From Tethya wilhelma (Eukaryota; Porifera; Demospongiae; Tethyida; Tethyidae), in NCBI GenBank assembly GCA_964030475.1, contig CAXIPT010000024.1:1-64000 (forward strand): DNA of 64,000 nt. Reading direction: 5' to 3'. Positions 1-10,209 of the stretch are shown here, in pieces. The notes beneath the pieces were generated by a model. It made no database searches, was not told the DNA's origin, and worked only from the letters and a program-made list of their open reading frames with translations. The position numbers and the translations under genes are program-made. Within the stretch, counting starts at the first letter, position 1. Every line of letters begins with the position of its first letter.

Positions 1-133
1 CTTTTAGTGCAACGAGCTCAGTTTTTGCAGAGTTATTCGCGTGAATATTTGTATTGCGCTAATGGGCCATCCGTGCCATTCCTGTGTACCCAGTACTACC
101 GTACTAGGAATAAGTGAAAAATATAATCCATAC

Positions 134-1939
134 TTAAACGAGGAGGTCGCGTATAAAAGGGCGTGGCCGGGGACGAAATTCATGCCGTCTGAAAATGGCG
201 TCGGATTTTTTTACTTTAGAAAATTGGTAACTAAGCAAGGGACTTACTTGCAAGGATTTTACACTGTGTTTTACTGAGTTTTACTAACCAAACAGCTGCA
301 CAAACTTAGAGCGACACAGAGAGCGCCACAAATGAACAATTGCTGCAGTTTTTGAAGAAAACTACGTGCGTTTTGAGAAAGAAGCGTTCTTTTACCATGC
401 CAGGGAATAAACTTCTCGAGTGAAAGTGAAAAGGACTCGTTTTTGCGTGTCTTAAGATTGATGGACCATAGATAATGTAGGCTATCTATGGATGGACCGT
501 CAATGACGTCCAGAGTTTCTCAAACTCTCAAAAAATGAAGCTTGCACTACTGCTTGTAGCTGTTAGTTTGGTATTTGGAGTCAGTCCATTGGTTCTGAGC
601 CATCTAGTGGTTCTATTTCTCAAGCTCAGGTCAGTACTTACAGAGTTACAAAACAAAATACACACACATTTTAGTGTAACAGTTCTTATATGTGTGGTAG
701 GAGTATATACAGGTGGTGTTGATGGCCGAATAGTGAGGGTCAGGATATGTCGATGGCGGCTGTGTCTGCAAGATCCCTGTGTTAGTGTACTGTCGTTATG
801 ATTTCGTGGTCAGTCATCAGAGTCTTATCTGTGCTCAAGTTATTACAAGTTTACACCTGTAGTTTATGACAAGTAAGTGGTTTATTTACTGTACGTATGT
901 GTGATAATAGCGGAGTCATGTCGTACAAACACAGGTACATGTGATTTTCTTGACCCACATTTACACTTGAGCTTGGCTTATGATAAAATGGTGTTGAAGT
1001 CTCCATGGACTTCCATGTTGAATTGGGCGTTTTGTCGAGTTCGTTAGCATGAAAACATCCATCTTTATTATTTTATTGATGGTTAGTTCATACAATACAA
1101 ATTTTAGCAAATAATATATATTATTGATGCATGACTGACTATTATTGTACAGATCAGCTGATATTCAACTTGATGATAAAGATAGAGAGCACCAACTCCA
1201 CCACAACCAGTGTACTATGTATACTCTCTTCATGTTCCTTCTCTACAGCGTCTGTAGATACCTACTTGACTCACCATCATGATCCCGGTAACTGAAAAAA
1301 CAACAACACTATTATTAGCAATTTATAGTACTTCTATTTTGCATAAACAAGCAGTTTACCTTCTAATCTAAACTATTTTGCAGGACATGAAATCAGCCAA
1401 ATATTGCTCTACTCTTCACAAACTCAGAGACCTCAGTGAGAGTGACTAGAATGGTGTATACTGTCTCAGTTCAGTGTTCAGTGATGCCCTGGCAGAAACT
1501 AGCACAAGAATTGTGTATTTTTTTATACAAAGATGTGCTCTTGTTAATAATTTGTAAAAAAAATAGTGTGAGTCTGTATTGGCAGTGTTACTGCCTGTAT
1601 TTGCTGTACAAGTATCATCAATGGCTGCCATAGAATACTAAGACCACAAAACAAACCAAATTCTTTGTATTGTTTACAAAATGACATAACAGGTAGTTTT
1701 TATTTGGGAACCACTACTACTGTGCAAGTAATTTGTGGAAGGTAAGCGTCGTGGTGCGTAGTTGTAGCTAAAAGAAAAAAGGAGCTCTGCAAGCGCCATG
1801 ACGACAGTTTTTTACGTCTGCGCAAAAGGTCAAAGGTGGTGGCCGGGGATTTTTCTATTTATACCCCGTACCCCGGAAGTGATCCAAAACGAACGCGGGT
1901 GAATAATTGCGTCATTATAATTGCGACCTCCTCGTTTAA
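134..1939 (+). mobile_element. TTAA-flanked 1.8-kb DNA element, copy 1
   Basis: A TTAA duplication at 134-137 and 1936-1939 encloses a 1,798-bp body that begins ACGAGGAGGTCGC and ends with its reverse complement GCGACCTCCTCGT. The same element recurs at 13210-15004. TTAA target choice is known for piggyBac and Kolobok; the termini do not start with the CCC usual for piggyBac, so the superfamily is left open. No transposase is present, so it is non-autonomous. A TATA-like box (TATAAAAGG, 152-160) sits just inside the left end, and an inward-facing TATAAATAG lies on the minus strand at 1855-1863. Inside are intron-like signals (donor after 629, acceptors near 1150 and 1383) that suggest a spliced cargo transcript. 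Confidence 0.85.
535..629 (+). CDS. Putative first coding exon of cargo gene in TTAA element, copy 1
   Basis: An ATG is followed by a hydrophobic run (MKLALLLVAVSLVFGV) that resembles a secretory signal peptide. The reading ends at a plausible donor (CTCAG followed by GTCAGT). The matching stretch in the second element copy is two bases shorter, so the two copies put their downstream part in different frames and at least one is broken. The open frame continues into the presumed intron up to about 801. I do not recognise the protein. The TATA-like box lies about 380 bp upstream. It may be a captured gene fragment or only a transcribed remnant. Confidence 0.25.
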
Positions 1940-2043
1940 CTTTTGGACAAAGTTATGAAACCACAAAATGAATATTCATAGATATAATTTGCCATTTAAA
2001 TTTACACACTATTTTACTAATAGTTCCCCAGAATAGGAGGAAT

Positions 2044-2057
2044 GTTGCCATGGCAAC
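2044..2057. promoter_or_regulatory. RFX X-box-like palindrome
   Basis: GTTGCCATGGCAAC is a perfect 14-bp palindrome and fits the known RFX X-box consensus (GTNRCC, 0-3 bases, RGYAAC). No neighbouring gene start is recognised, so function is not established. Confidence 0.35.
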
Positions 2058-2283
2058 CAAATTTTAATGACAGACTAGGAACAATATGAACTTAATTTTG
2101 AGCGGAGGTTTTTTAAATACATCGTATCTATAGGGACTTATAGCCATTTTTGTCAAAATTAGTGCATAATTCTAGCATGCTTTTAATGGAAAGTGTTTAA
2201 TAACTCTCCATAGCAACAAGGTATAAAAAAATCCTTCAATGAAAATCGATATTTTGGTGTTGTAAATAAGTGATAAAATTTTG

Positions 2284-2297
2284 GTTACCATGGCAAC
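2284..2297. promoter_or_regulatory. Second RFX X-box-like site
   Basis: GTTACCATGGCAAC differs by one base from the site 240 bp upstream and also fits the X-box consensus. Two such sites in one AT-rich stretch is more than expected by chance, but they could belong to an unrecognised repeat. Confidence 0.3.
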
Positions 2298-2499
2298 ATT
2301 TCTTCTATTCCGTTTAATTAAATTGTTAATATTGTGAATATTAATTAGGTCACATGAATAATTCATTTTTCAAAACGTTAAGGATGGATGAAGTTAATAC
2401 GTTTCCATTTTTATGGTGACGACATTGCAATTCTGCATAAAACTTGGCCTTAATTACTTACCATAGACGGAGAAGGTTCCATGCGTTGTAAGTATGTGC

Positions 2500-4012
2500 T
2501 AGATAATGTTTTCAAGGCATAATAATCGTTTTTTTTGTGAAAAGTCTAGTTTTTGGTCCTAGAAATTTTTGTAAGTCCACAATCACTCAAAAAGACTAAG
2601 TTCTCTTTCTGGACCATAAAAAAACTTTGTTTTTCACCAACAATGTTGTTTACAGCAAGAGAAGGTACTATACATTGAAATTACACTAAAATGTAGTTTT
2701 TTGTCTTACAAAAATAAGTCCATAGTCACTCAAAAAGACTAAGTTTTTTTTCTGTACCATGTAAAAACTTTGTCTTTCGCCAACATTGTTTTGAGAACGT
2801 TCCATGCTTTGAAAAAAGTAAATTTTCACAAATGTGTTTCTTTGGTGCTAGAAAATGTTTTCAAACTTTTTTTTGTCCTGTGTTGGTAATCAGTCAAAAA
2901 GATTTCTTTTTTTTGAACCATGAAAAAACTTTTGTTTTTCACCAACAATATTATTTGTATCCAGAGAAGGTTCCATGCATTGAAAAAAGTAAATTTTCTC
3001 AAAATTGTTATTTTTGTTCTAGAAAATGTTTTCAAAGGAAAACAAACGTTTGTCAAAAGTGTAGTTTTTTGTATTACCAAATTTTCTAAGTTCAAAGTCA
3101 CTCAAAAAGACTGTGTACCATGAAAAAACTTTTTTTTTCACCACAATGTTGTTTACATCAAGAAAATGTTCTATGCATTGAGAAAAGTAAATCATAACAG
3201 AAGTGTTTTTTTTTTTTGCTAGAAAATGTTTTCAAGGCAAAATGAACATTTTTTGTCAAAAGTCTCAGGAAGTCCATAGTCCCTCAAAAGACCTATCGAC
3301 AGAAAACTTTGTTTCTCACAAACGATGTTCTTTACCTGTAGAGAATGTTTCAAGTGTTTACAAAGTGAATTTTCACAGGTGTGTCTTTTCTGCTTTCTTG
3401 GAATAATTTTTTTGGTCAAAAGTGTACTTTTTGGTCTTAGAAAATTTTCTAAGTCCATAATAACTCAAAAAACCTAAGTTCTTTTTCTCTACTGAGAGAA
3501 AACTTTGCTGTACACATTGTTCTTTGCCTATAGGCCAAGTGTTAAAAAGTGAATTTACACAAGTGTTTCTTTTGTGCTAAAAAATGTTTTCTGGGTTTTT
3601 TGCCAAAAGTGTATTTTTGGTTATAGAAAATTTTTTAAGTCCAGTAACTCAAAACAACTAAGTTCTTTCTTTCTAGCGAGAGAAAACTTTATTTTTCACT
3701 AACAAAAAACCTAAGTTACCGAAAGAAAACTTTGTTTTTCTCAAACAATGTTCTTTACCTGTAGAAAATTTTCCAAGTGTTGAAAAGTGAATTTTCACAA
3801 AAGTGTTTCTTTTGTGCTAGAAAATGTTTTCTGGGCTAAATAAACTTTTTTTGTCAAAAGTGTAGTACTTTTTAGTCTCAGCAAATTTTCTAAGTCTGTA
3901 GTCACTCAAAAAACCTAAGTTACCGAAAGAAAACTTTGTTTTTCTCAAACAATGTTCTTTACCTGTAGAGAATTTTCCAAGTGTTGAAAAGTGAATTTTC
4001 ACAAAAAACGTA
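2500..4012 (-). repeat. 213-bp satellite, diverged block
   Basis: About seven degenerate monomers. They keep the AGAAAATGTTTTCAAG and CTCAAAAA.ACTAAGTTCT blocks but are clearly more divergent than the arrays further right, as expected for an array edge. The strand given is the one on which the monomer has its open frame. Short ORFs here are by-products of the repeat. Confidence 0.85.
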
Positions 4013-4348
4013 TTCATTTAGATGCAAATCAAAATATAGTTGTTTTCCAAGACAAAAAAAAATGCATCCAAAACATATCCATGTAAACAAGGCCTTACAC
4101 CATTGTGCTTTTTGCAGGTAGTGCAATGTCATTCCCACCTGCTATTCACACTGACTGTTATTCTCTCTCTTTCTCTCTTAATTGTACAATTTCAACTCAC
4201 ATGTACAGACACGTACATACTCTTACTCCCTTTTGCAGTTGCAAAATACACTACACACCTAGTATCACTCACAGTAATCTTTCTCTCAGTAAACACACAC
4301 TGATACTCTTACTCTCTTGTGCAGTTGCAAACCACACACACCTGCTAT

Positions 4349-4350
<2 letters not shown>
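4013..4350. repeat. Degenerate pyrimidine/CA-rich minisatellite-like stretch
   Basis: The motif TGCAGTTGCAAA..ACACAC..CTATTACTCTC recurs two to three times and runs into a pure CT tract. A similar phrase (CACCTGCTATTACTC) precedes the CT tract near 61.0 kb, so this is a dispersed repeat with a built-in microsatellite. No coding signal is seen. Confidence 0.5.

Positions 4351-4383
<33 letters not shown>
4351..4383. repeat. (CT)n microsatellite
   Basis: Uninterrupted CT dinucleotides. They mark the outer end of the inverted-repeat arm that follows. Confidence 0.95.
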
Positions 4384-4387
<4 letters not shown>

Positions 4388-5002
4388 AAAAAGTTGTGAA
4401 GAAAGTGTGGAGCGCTAGCGCTTCAAGTCATGATGTCTTCGATAATATCCTGATAGCAAGAAGTATACAAAGAAGTAAGTAACTAATTCGTTTTTAACTA
4501 AGAAGTGATTTTTAATAAAGCGAGTACACGCTCGCCGCTTTGTAGCTATACTAGCTATAATTTTAAACTGCATGGATGAGTATATACTTGGTAGAGTTTG
4601 TCATAGAGTTATCTGGGTATAGCCAAACCCAGCAAGAGTTTAGAGACTCCAGAATTGTTCTATATAGTCTTATATTTGTCTTTGTTTTGACCGTATGCTA
4701 TAGCTATTGCCGAACTTGGAACACCTACCCCTGTATCGTCACGGTGGAAGAGTTTCTTGACTGAGATTATACTCAAAATACCACAAGAGCCTTGGAAGCA
4801 ACAGCATGTAAGTTTTCCGTGAATAGAGAAGTCCATTTCTGATCCCTCTGCCGGCAGTAACTAAGACCCCGGTGTTTGACATGACAACTGCATGCTTTAT
4901 ACTGTATATTCCATTACTGAGCCTATATATAGCTAGTAGCTGTGTTTCCAGGCTGTACAGTGACGCCAATGTCATCTGTTTCATTGCCCAAGAACAACTA
5001 TA

Positions 5003-5300
5003 TAGTCTGGCGTAGCCAGCCTCTACATACACACACACACACACACACACACACGCACGCACACACGGGAAAAGAGTCTGGTCTCAACCCCACCACTCCA
5101 TGTTGCCCAGGCCTGGAATGCTGGCTTAGTATCACTCCTGTACTAAATTCCTGTGGTTTTGAGCATTCACAAGTTTTTAAGAAAGTAGTTATGTATTGTC
5201 ACGAATTTCAAGAAACGCCTGATTGAAACAAGCTAAGGTTCTGTGTGACATTCCAGGGGGTCACAGAACTTCTAGGGTTGAAACAAGACCCTTTTCCTTC

Positions 5301-5342
<42 letters not shown>

Positions 5343-5363
5343 GGGACTGGCTACGCCAGACTA
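5003..5363. mobile_element. Foldback MITE with microsatellites inside its termini
   Basis: The ends are TAGTCTGGCGTAGCCAG and its reverse complement CTGGCTACGCCAGACTA. Each is followed inward by a dinucleotide tract, (AC)n at 5029-5066 and (GT)n at 5305-5340, and then by an imperfect inverted stretch (GGGAAAAGAGTCTGGTCTCA against its mirror). The tracts are therefore part of the mobile unit. The same element, enlarged by later insertions, is at 12868-15590. Confidence 0.75.
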
Positions 5364-5431
5364 GAACATACAACTATAAATATTATGTGTATAGCTCGCA
5401 GATGTTGTTGTGCATAGTTGCATACTGTATA

Positions 5432-5775
5432 CTGGCGCGTTGTTAAGTGCATCTCGCGTATAGGCGCTTATTCGTTGATAAGTGCTCATTCAACTGTAAG
5501 TCTACTGGCTCATTATTAAGCGCACCGTCAATACCTTATAGGCATAATATACTCTTATTACACTCCCGATCTGCAGCAGCACGTTTTCTTGGTACATTTT
5601 GAGCTGATTGTTTTCTGCAGCACAGTGGACGTGGCGATACTTCACCACTTGGATGAACTCTTATGATACTTCTAATTGAAGCCCATATATGACTCGTTTA
5701 TAGGTGCTTATTCGCATATAAGCGTATACTTTCTTTCTGTGGAAATAATGGCGCATGCGCTTAACAACACGCCAG
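5432..5775. mobile_element. 344-bp TA-flanked MITE, copy 1
   Basis: TA dinucleotides flank termini beginning CTGGCGCGTTGTTAAG and ending CTTAACAACACGCCAG. Internally, short AAGCGCCTATA-type blocks repeat in both orientations. A second copy of the same length is at 12456-12799. TA duplication suggests mobilisation by a Tc1/mariner-type transposase. Confidence 0.75.
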
Positions 5776-5826
5776 TATGGTAATGGTTAAACATGCAGTA
5801 CCTTATAATTTGTTTAGCTTCATTTT

Positions 5827-5827
5827 N
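5827..5827. other. Assembly gap (N)
   Basis: A single N at a contig join. The inverted-repeat arm ends exactly here, so linkage across it is uncertain. Confidence 0.9.
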
Positions 5828-6886
5828 CATAAAAATGCATGATGTTATATGATGTTCTATGACCTTTTGAGACGTTTATTTGTTTTGTTTCTAGCGGGAT
5901 TTGGGTACCACGTCCATGCAGATACTAGCTCCACGTACGTACATGTATTGGGCATTTGTCAACAAAAAATATCATAAGACGTCACACAGTTTATTTTTTC
6001 GAAACAAAACAGTGCTTATAAATTACAGTGACACTGTTCCTATATAATTATTCCTTTCTAGTTCCTGCAGCTGATTGGTTGTGTCTTTGTTATTGATACA
6101 TTTACTGTTATTTTTGACTTAAGGATAAATGTGGAATCTAAATGGAAGCAAAAAGTTTATAACATCTGCTTTTATCAGAAGAGAGAAGAGAGAATCACTC
6201 ATTCCCAGCCTCCTCTTCTGAGAAAATTTCTAGAAAATTAACCACGGATAATTGTTGCAATAGAGGCTAACAGCCATCTTCATAGCAACAGGTCAGTTCA
6301 ATATAGATCACAGAACCAAAACCCAGAATATAGATCGGAGAATTTAAATAGTGTTTCCCCAGGACAAAAGTAAAGAGGGGAAGAATTAAGAGCTGGCGAA
6401 ACCTGAAACCACATCTGGCATATTAATAAATATCTAATTATACACTCTATATATAGGGTCATGACATGAAGTTTTTCTAAGAAAAGAACCACAAACACAT
6501 CGTGGCTGGCTCAGATGTCACCAGGAAGCTGCCGGCCTTGAGCTCTTGTAGTGTCCTATAGAACACTTTGTACACACATGTACCGTAGTAGAAAGAAAGT
6601 CTCAATGACGGTCTGTCCCTGCAGAACCATGGTAAGTTTCTACTACCACTGACTTCTAGACAGTACAACTTCTCTACTTGGCAAAAAATGAGTTCTAACT
6701 TTTATTTTAGCCTATATCTTTATAGAAAAAGCTTACTAAATGTTGATTTTTGAAAATCAAGCCACAACTTTTGCATTTCAAATGGTAGAAATCATTAAAA
6801 GCACTTCTGATGCTAGATATATAGGGAGAATTATTCATATTCAAACTGTACATTGCAATCTTATGCTCTACGTACATGTCATGCTA
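5828..6886. other. Intergenic sequence without recognised features
   Basis: AT-rich sequence upstream of the first transposase element. Short ORFs on both strands lack codon bias, domains or neighbours that would support them. Confidence 0.4.
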
Positions 6887-7840
6887 CTGTTGATTTCACT
6901 TGCGTTCGAAAACCAACGTTATTGCGTAATGAATTGCGTTGCGCACGCGTAATTGGCCAATTGAATGCTCCGCTTGCATTTTGGCGGAAAATTCAAAAAA
7001 AAAAAAAAACTAGCTACCGTGTAGACATGTCTCTCTCAGCAGAACCAGGTCGAAAAGCAGCATACAGCACAGATATACGATGGAGAGTTGTATGGCAAAG
7101 ACTATCCATGGGTTCAACCTTTGCAGTAATTGCTCAACGCTTGAATATCTCGGTAAGCACGGTCCACCGAATTTATTCTCAATTTGAACAAACTGGTGGT
7201 GTGGAGCCAGTTGTACCCACAAGCAGGCCAGATTGTAGGAAGCTAGATGATTACATGGAGCTGTTCATCATTGGGGTTGTATTAGAACACCCTACAATGT
7301 ATTTAAGTGAAATCTGTCAGACAGTTGAATCCATCAGTGGAATTACAGTCTCTGAAAGTACAATTTGTAAGCTAATTAAAAGACATGGCATATCCCGCAA
7401 GAAAGTACAACAGGTTGCACTACACAGGTCCTTACAATTGAGAGGAGAATTCATTGGAAATGCTCTTTTACACAAAAAAGAACAGTTTGTTTTTGTTGAC
7501 GAGACAGGGTGTGACAATCGCAGCCACATTCGCAAATATGGATATGCAATCAGGGGTTGTACACCACAGTGTCGTAGGCTGTTATCTAGAGGAGAAAGAG
7601 TTTCAGCTGTAGCAGCCATCTCAACAGATGGTTTGGTAGCAGTAGAACTTAAGATTGGCACAGTTAATGCAGAGTTCTTTTATGACTTTGTTAGAGGTAC
7701 ACTTATACCTCAGATGAATGCATTTGATGGATTGAGCCCTAGGTCAATTGTTGTACTGGACAACTGCTCTATTCACCATGTCCAGGGAATAGCAGATCTT
7801 TTTCGATCATGTGGAATATTGGTGCTATTTCTCCCGCCAT
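6887..7840 (+). mobile_element. IS630/Tc1-like transposon, copy 1, truncated by gap
   Basis: Homology with the second copy starts at CTGTTGATTTCACTTGCG directly after a TA (6885-6886), which fits TA target duplication in the IS630/Tc1/mariner superfamily. The right end is missing because the contig stops at the N at 7841; the satellite that follows is not necessarily the true neighbour. Confidence 0.8.
7027..7840 (+). CDS. IS630/Tc1-like transposase, 3' end missing
   Basis: The protein is a DDE transposase that would cut and rejoin its own element in the nucleus. I start it at the ATG of MSLSAEPGRK; the upstream in-frame ATG lies in terminal sequence. An N-terminal helix-turn-helix (around residues 13-55, with IAQRLNISVSTVHRIYSQF) is followed by the catalytic core, with the first Asp in FVFVDETGCDNR and the second in IVVLDNCSIHH. 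The last motif, NPIEQ with the catalytic Glu, falls beyond the N. Over the shared part it differs from the second copy at only two residues that I can see (R/K and V/I), so both copies derive from recent activity. Confidence 0.9.
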
Positions 7841-7841
7841 N
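7841..7841. other. Assembly gap (N)
   Basis: This contig join lies inside the transposase codons for PPYSPD. It makes the transposase look interrupted by satellite DNA. Confidence 0.9.
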
Positions 7842-8631
7842 GTACGTTTTTTTGTTAAAAGAGTAGTCCTTAGTCACATAAAAAAACTAAGTTCTTTATA
7901 TCTAGCATGAGAAAACTTTGTTTTTTACCAACAATGTTTTCTACACTAAGAGAATGTACTATTTGTTGAAAAAGAGAATATTATGTGTTGAAAAAAGTTG
8001 TTTCACAAAAGTATTTCTTTTGTGCTGAAAAGTGTTTTCAAGTCAAAATAAACGTTTTTGTGAAAAGTGAATTTTTCGCTTCAAAGTATGTAGTCACTCA
8101 AAAAAACTAAGTTCTTTATCTTAACCATTAAAAACCTTGTTTTTTATAAAGAATGCTTTCTACATGAAGAGAAATCTCCATGTTTTAAAAAAAAGTATAA
8201 TTTCACACAAGTGTTTCTTTCTTGCTGAAGTGTGTTTTCAAGGTAAAATAAACGTTTTTTGTGAATAGTGTTCTTTTTGGTTTTAGAAAATTTTCTAAGT
8301 CCATAGTCACCTAAAAAAACTAAGTTCTTTATCTCTACCATTAGAATACTTTTTTTTTTCCACCAATATTTTTTTCACTAAGAGAATATTATGTGTTGAA
8401 AAAAGTTTTTTCACAAAAGTGTTTCTTTCGTGCTGAAAAGTGTTATTAAGTCAAAATAATCGTGTTTTGTGAAAAGTGTACTTTTTGGACTTAGACGTCA
8501 CTCAGAAAAACTAAGTTCTTTATATCTAACATTAGAGTATTTTGTTTTTGCCAAAAAGTTTTTTGTTATATCAAGAGAATGTTAATGTTCCATGTGTTGA
8601 AAAAAGCAAAATTTGACAAAAGTGTTTCTTT
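7842..8631 (-). repeat. 213-bp satellite block
   Basis: Nearly four monomers. The variant GAGAATGTTAATGTTCCATG at about 8577-8596 also occurs, inverted, near 36.25 and 42.95 kb, which marks it as part of a higher-order unit. The block is cut by the 7.8-kb CTCAGG element and resumes at 16399 at the same position in the monomer. Confidence 0.95.
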
Positions 8632-8987
8632 CTCAGGTATATTAAGGACTGGGTCTGGTGTTTTCTACCTTCTTCAGACATACAACACTTTAAACATAAC
8701 TAGCTTGTTCATTGTATATTTTTATACTACATGTTTGATACCAGTTAAAGATTAAGAAATGTAATTTTCATTTGTGCAATTATTTTATTAAAATTAACAA
8801 TTATTTTCAGTTAATTAATATCATTAATAATTATCAAAACAATGAACTTTAAAGCAAAATGCGGACGATTTTTAATCCCGCTAGTTTACCTGAACTGTGG
8901 TTTTTAGATTTTTACTAATGTACTATTTATGAAACTGCCTGGTTTTGATAATGCATGCGCACTGTTTTTTGCATATAATGTAAGAAA

Positions 8988-9523
8988 GCTATTCTAGCCA
9001 TAAAATTTGTTGATATCTAGATATTAACTTACCTCTAACATCCAAAAAGAAAGATTCCGCTGGTAAATCTCAGCACAGTAGGCTTCTTTAGTCTTTAACT
9101 GAACAAGCAAGAGTGTTGAACTTGAAATATCTTGGTATAAAATCGGCCGCATTCAACGAAATATCCCAGGGCCTTCTCTTGCACTTTTGGTTGGAGGTTG
9201 AAGGTCATCAATTATATGCTAATGATATTCAGAAGGGGATTTTCCCATTTAAACTACGCGCGCCAAGCTAAATCAATTTCAGCTGCAATCAAAGAAACTG
9301 TGCGCGGGCACCTGAAGCTGCACTCGAGCTAGCTGTTGTTTCTAAAAAGAGGTAAGTATTACCAAATACAAGAGAGCAATTAACTGTATATGTTTTTGCA
9401 AACTTGCAACTTAACTGATTTACAAAATAAAGCAGCTGATACATTGAATTAGTATAACACTGAGAAACATTATTTTTTTCTCTGTTCTTTCTCTTTTTCT
9501 TCTTTTCATCCCTTCTGTGTGTG

Positions 9524-9568
<45 letters not shown>
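8988..9568. repeat. Duplicated module with divergent splice donors
   Basis: A nearly identical copy is at 34260-34836. It contains a minus-strand donor (AGGTAAGT, reverse complement at 9028-9035) and a plus-strand donor (GAG followed by GTAAGT at 9352), about 320 bp apart and pointing outward, which suggests a bidirectional promoter between two first exons. The plus-strand donor faces the SAP-domain gene. It ends in a GA tract (9527-9568). Confidence 0.6.
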
Positions 9569-9572
<4 letters not shown>

Positions 9573-9605
9573 TTGTAAGTGTGCATGCATGATACTTGGA
9601 ATATA

Positions 9606-9634
9606 CGTGTGTGTGTGTGTGTGTCTGTGTGTGC
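9606..9634. repeat. (GT)n microsatellite
   Basis: Short GT tract with one interruption. Confidence 0.9.
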
Positions 9635-9680
9635 GAGAGAGAAATGGGAATGCATACATGGTAGCTACTTGTGTATAGGC

Positions 9681-10123
9681 CTTGGCAAATTATTCACAGA
9701 ATAATTTGAGAATAATAGGTACACATTGATCCTGGGAGATTAATGGGCTGTACTTTGGGAATAATAGGTAATTTCTCATTTTGGTAGTGAAAATTTCACT
9801 GCTCAAATGCCAAAAAAACTGAACTACTGGGTGCATTATCGCAGATAATTATATGTAGTTCACTGACGATGATATTCAATACAACAATTTAAAAGAAAAT
9901 GAAAATTAACCATATTGGGTGTGTGAACTTTTGGAAAAAAACATACCCAAGACTTTGTATGTCACTAAAAATTGTTATTTTGATGAATTTGCGTACTAAA
10001 ATTGTGTTTTTATCTGAGAATAATGCAAGAATAATAGCCTAAGGCTGGTTAAAAAGAATGGGCTTAAAGTTTGGGAATAAAAGAATAGAATAATAGGCAA
10101 ACTTTTGAGAATAATTTACCAAG
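9681..10123. mobile_element. Possible 443-bp MITE
   Basis: The left end CTTGGCAAATTATTC and the right end, read inward as CTTGGTAAATTATTC, match at 14 of 15 bases. GAATAATAGG is repeated several times just inside each end. No convincing target duplication is visible. Confidence 0.4.
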
Positions 10124-10127
10124 TGTA

Positions 10128-10170
10128 CGTATGTGTGTGTGTGTGTGTGCGTGTGTGTGTGTGTGTGTTT
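10128..10170. repeat. (GT)n microsatellite
   Basis: GT tract immediately upstream of the SAP-domain ORF. Its in-frame translation gives a run of Cys-Val that is not real protein. Confidence 0.9.
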
Positions 10171-10209
10171 GTGTCGAAAACCTCAAATCCACATTCTTTC
10201 TCGATGTAG

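Larger units (their letters stand above)
1940..2499. other. AT-rich non-coding stretch
   Basis: No gene is visible. The only recognisable signals are two near-palindromic X-box-like sites, listed separately. The sequence passes into the diverged start of the satellite at about 2500. Confidence 0.5.
4384..5826 (+). repeat. Left arm of a large inverted duplication
   Basis: This arm matches, in reverse complement, the two ends of 12405-16278. Shared landmarks are the GCGCTAGCGCTTCAAGTCATG block, the 344-bp MITE and the foldback element. Relative to this arm the right arm has lost about 70 bp (near 5130-5205) and gained about 2.5 kb that includes the second TTAA element. Homology stops exactly at the N at 5827, so the inner boundary here is set by a contig end rather than by biology. 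Confidence 0.85.

Noticed and set aside
41..277. ORF at the window start
   Set aside because: It runs across the terminus of the TTAA element and has no domain or conserved partner in the second copy's flank.
6853..7026. N-terminal extension of the transposase upstream of MSLSAEPG
   Set aside because: The extension translates the element's terminal region and a poly-A run that differs between the copies; the helix-turn-helix starts after the later ATG.
7841..7860. Satellite insertion into the transposase gene
   Set aside because: The break coincides with an N. The apparent insertion is a contig join and cannot be taken as real.
10133..10170. Cys-Val-rich N-terminus of the SAP-domain protein
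   Set aside because: It is the translation of a GT microsatellite upstream of a likely splice acceptor.
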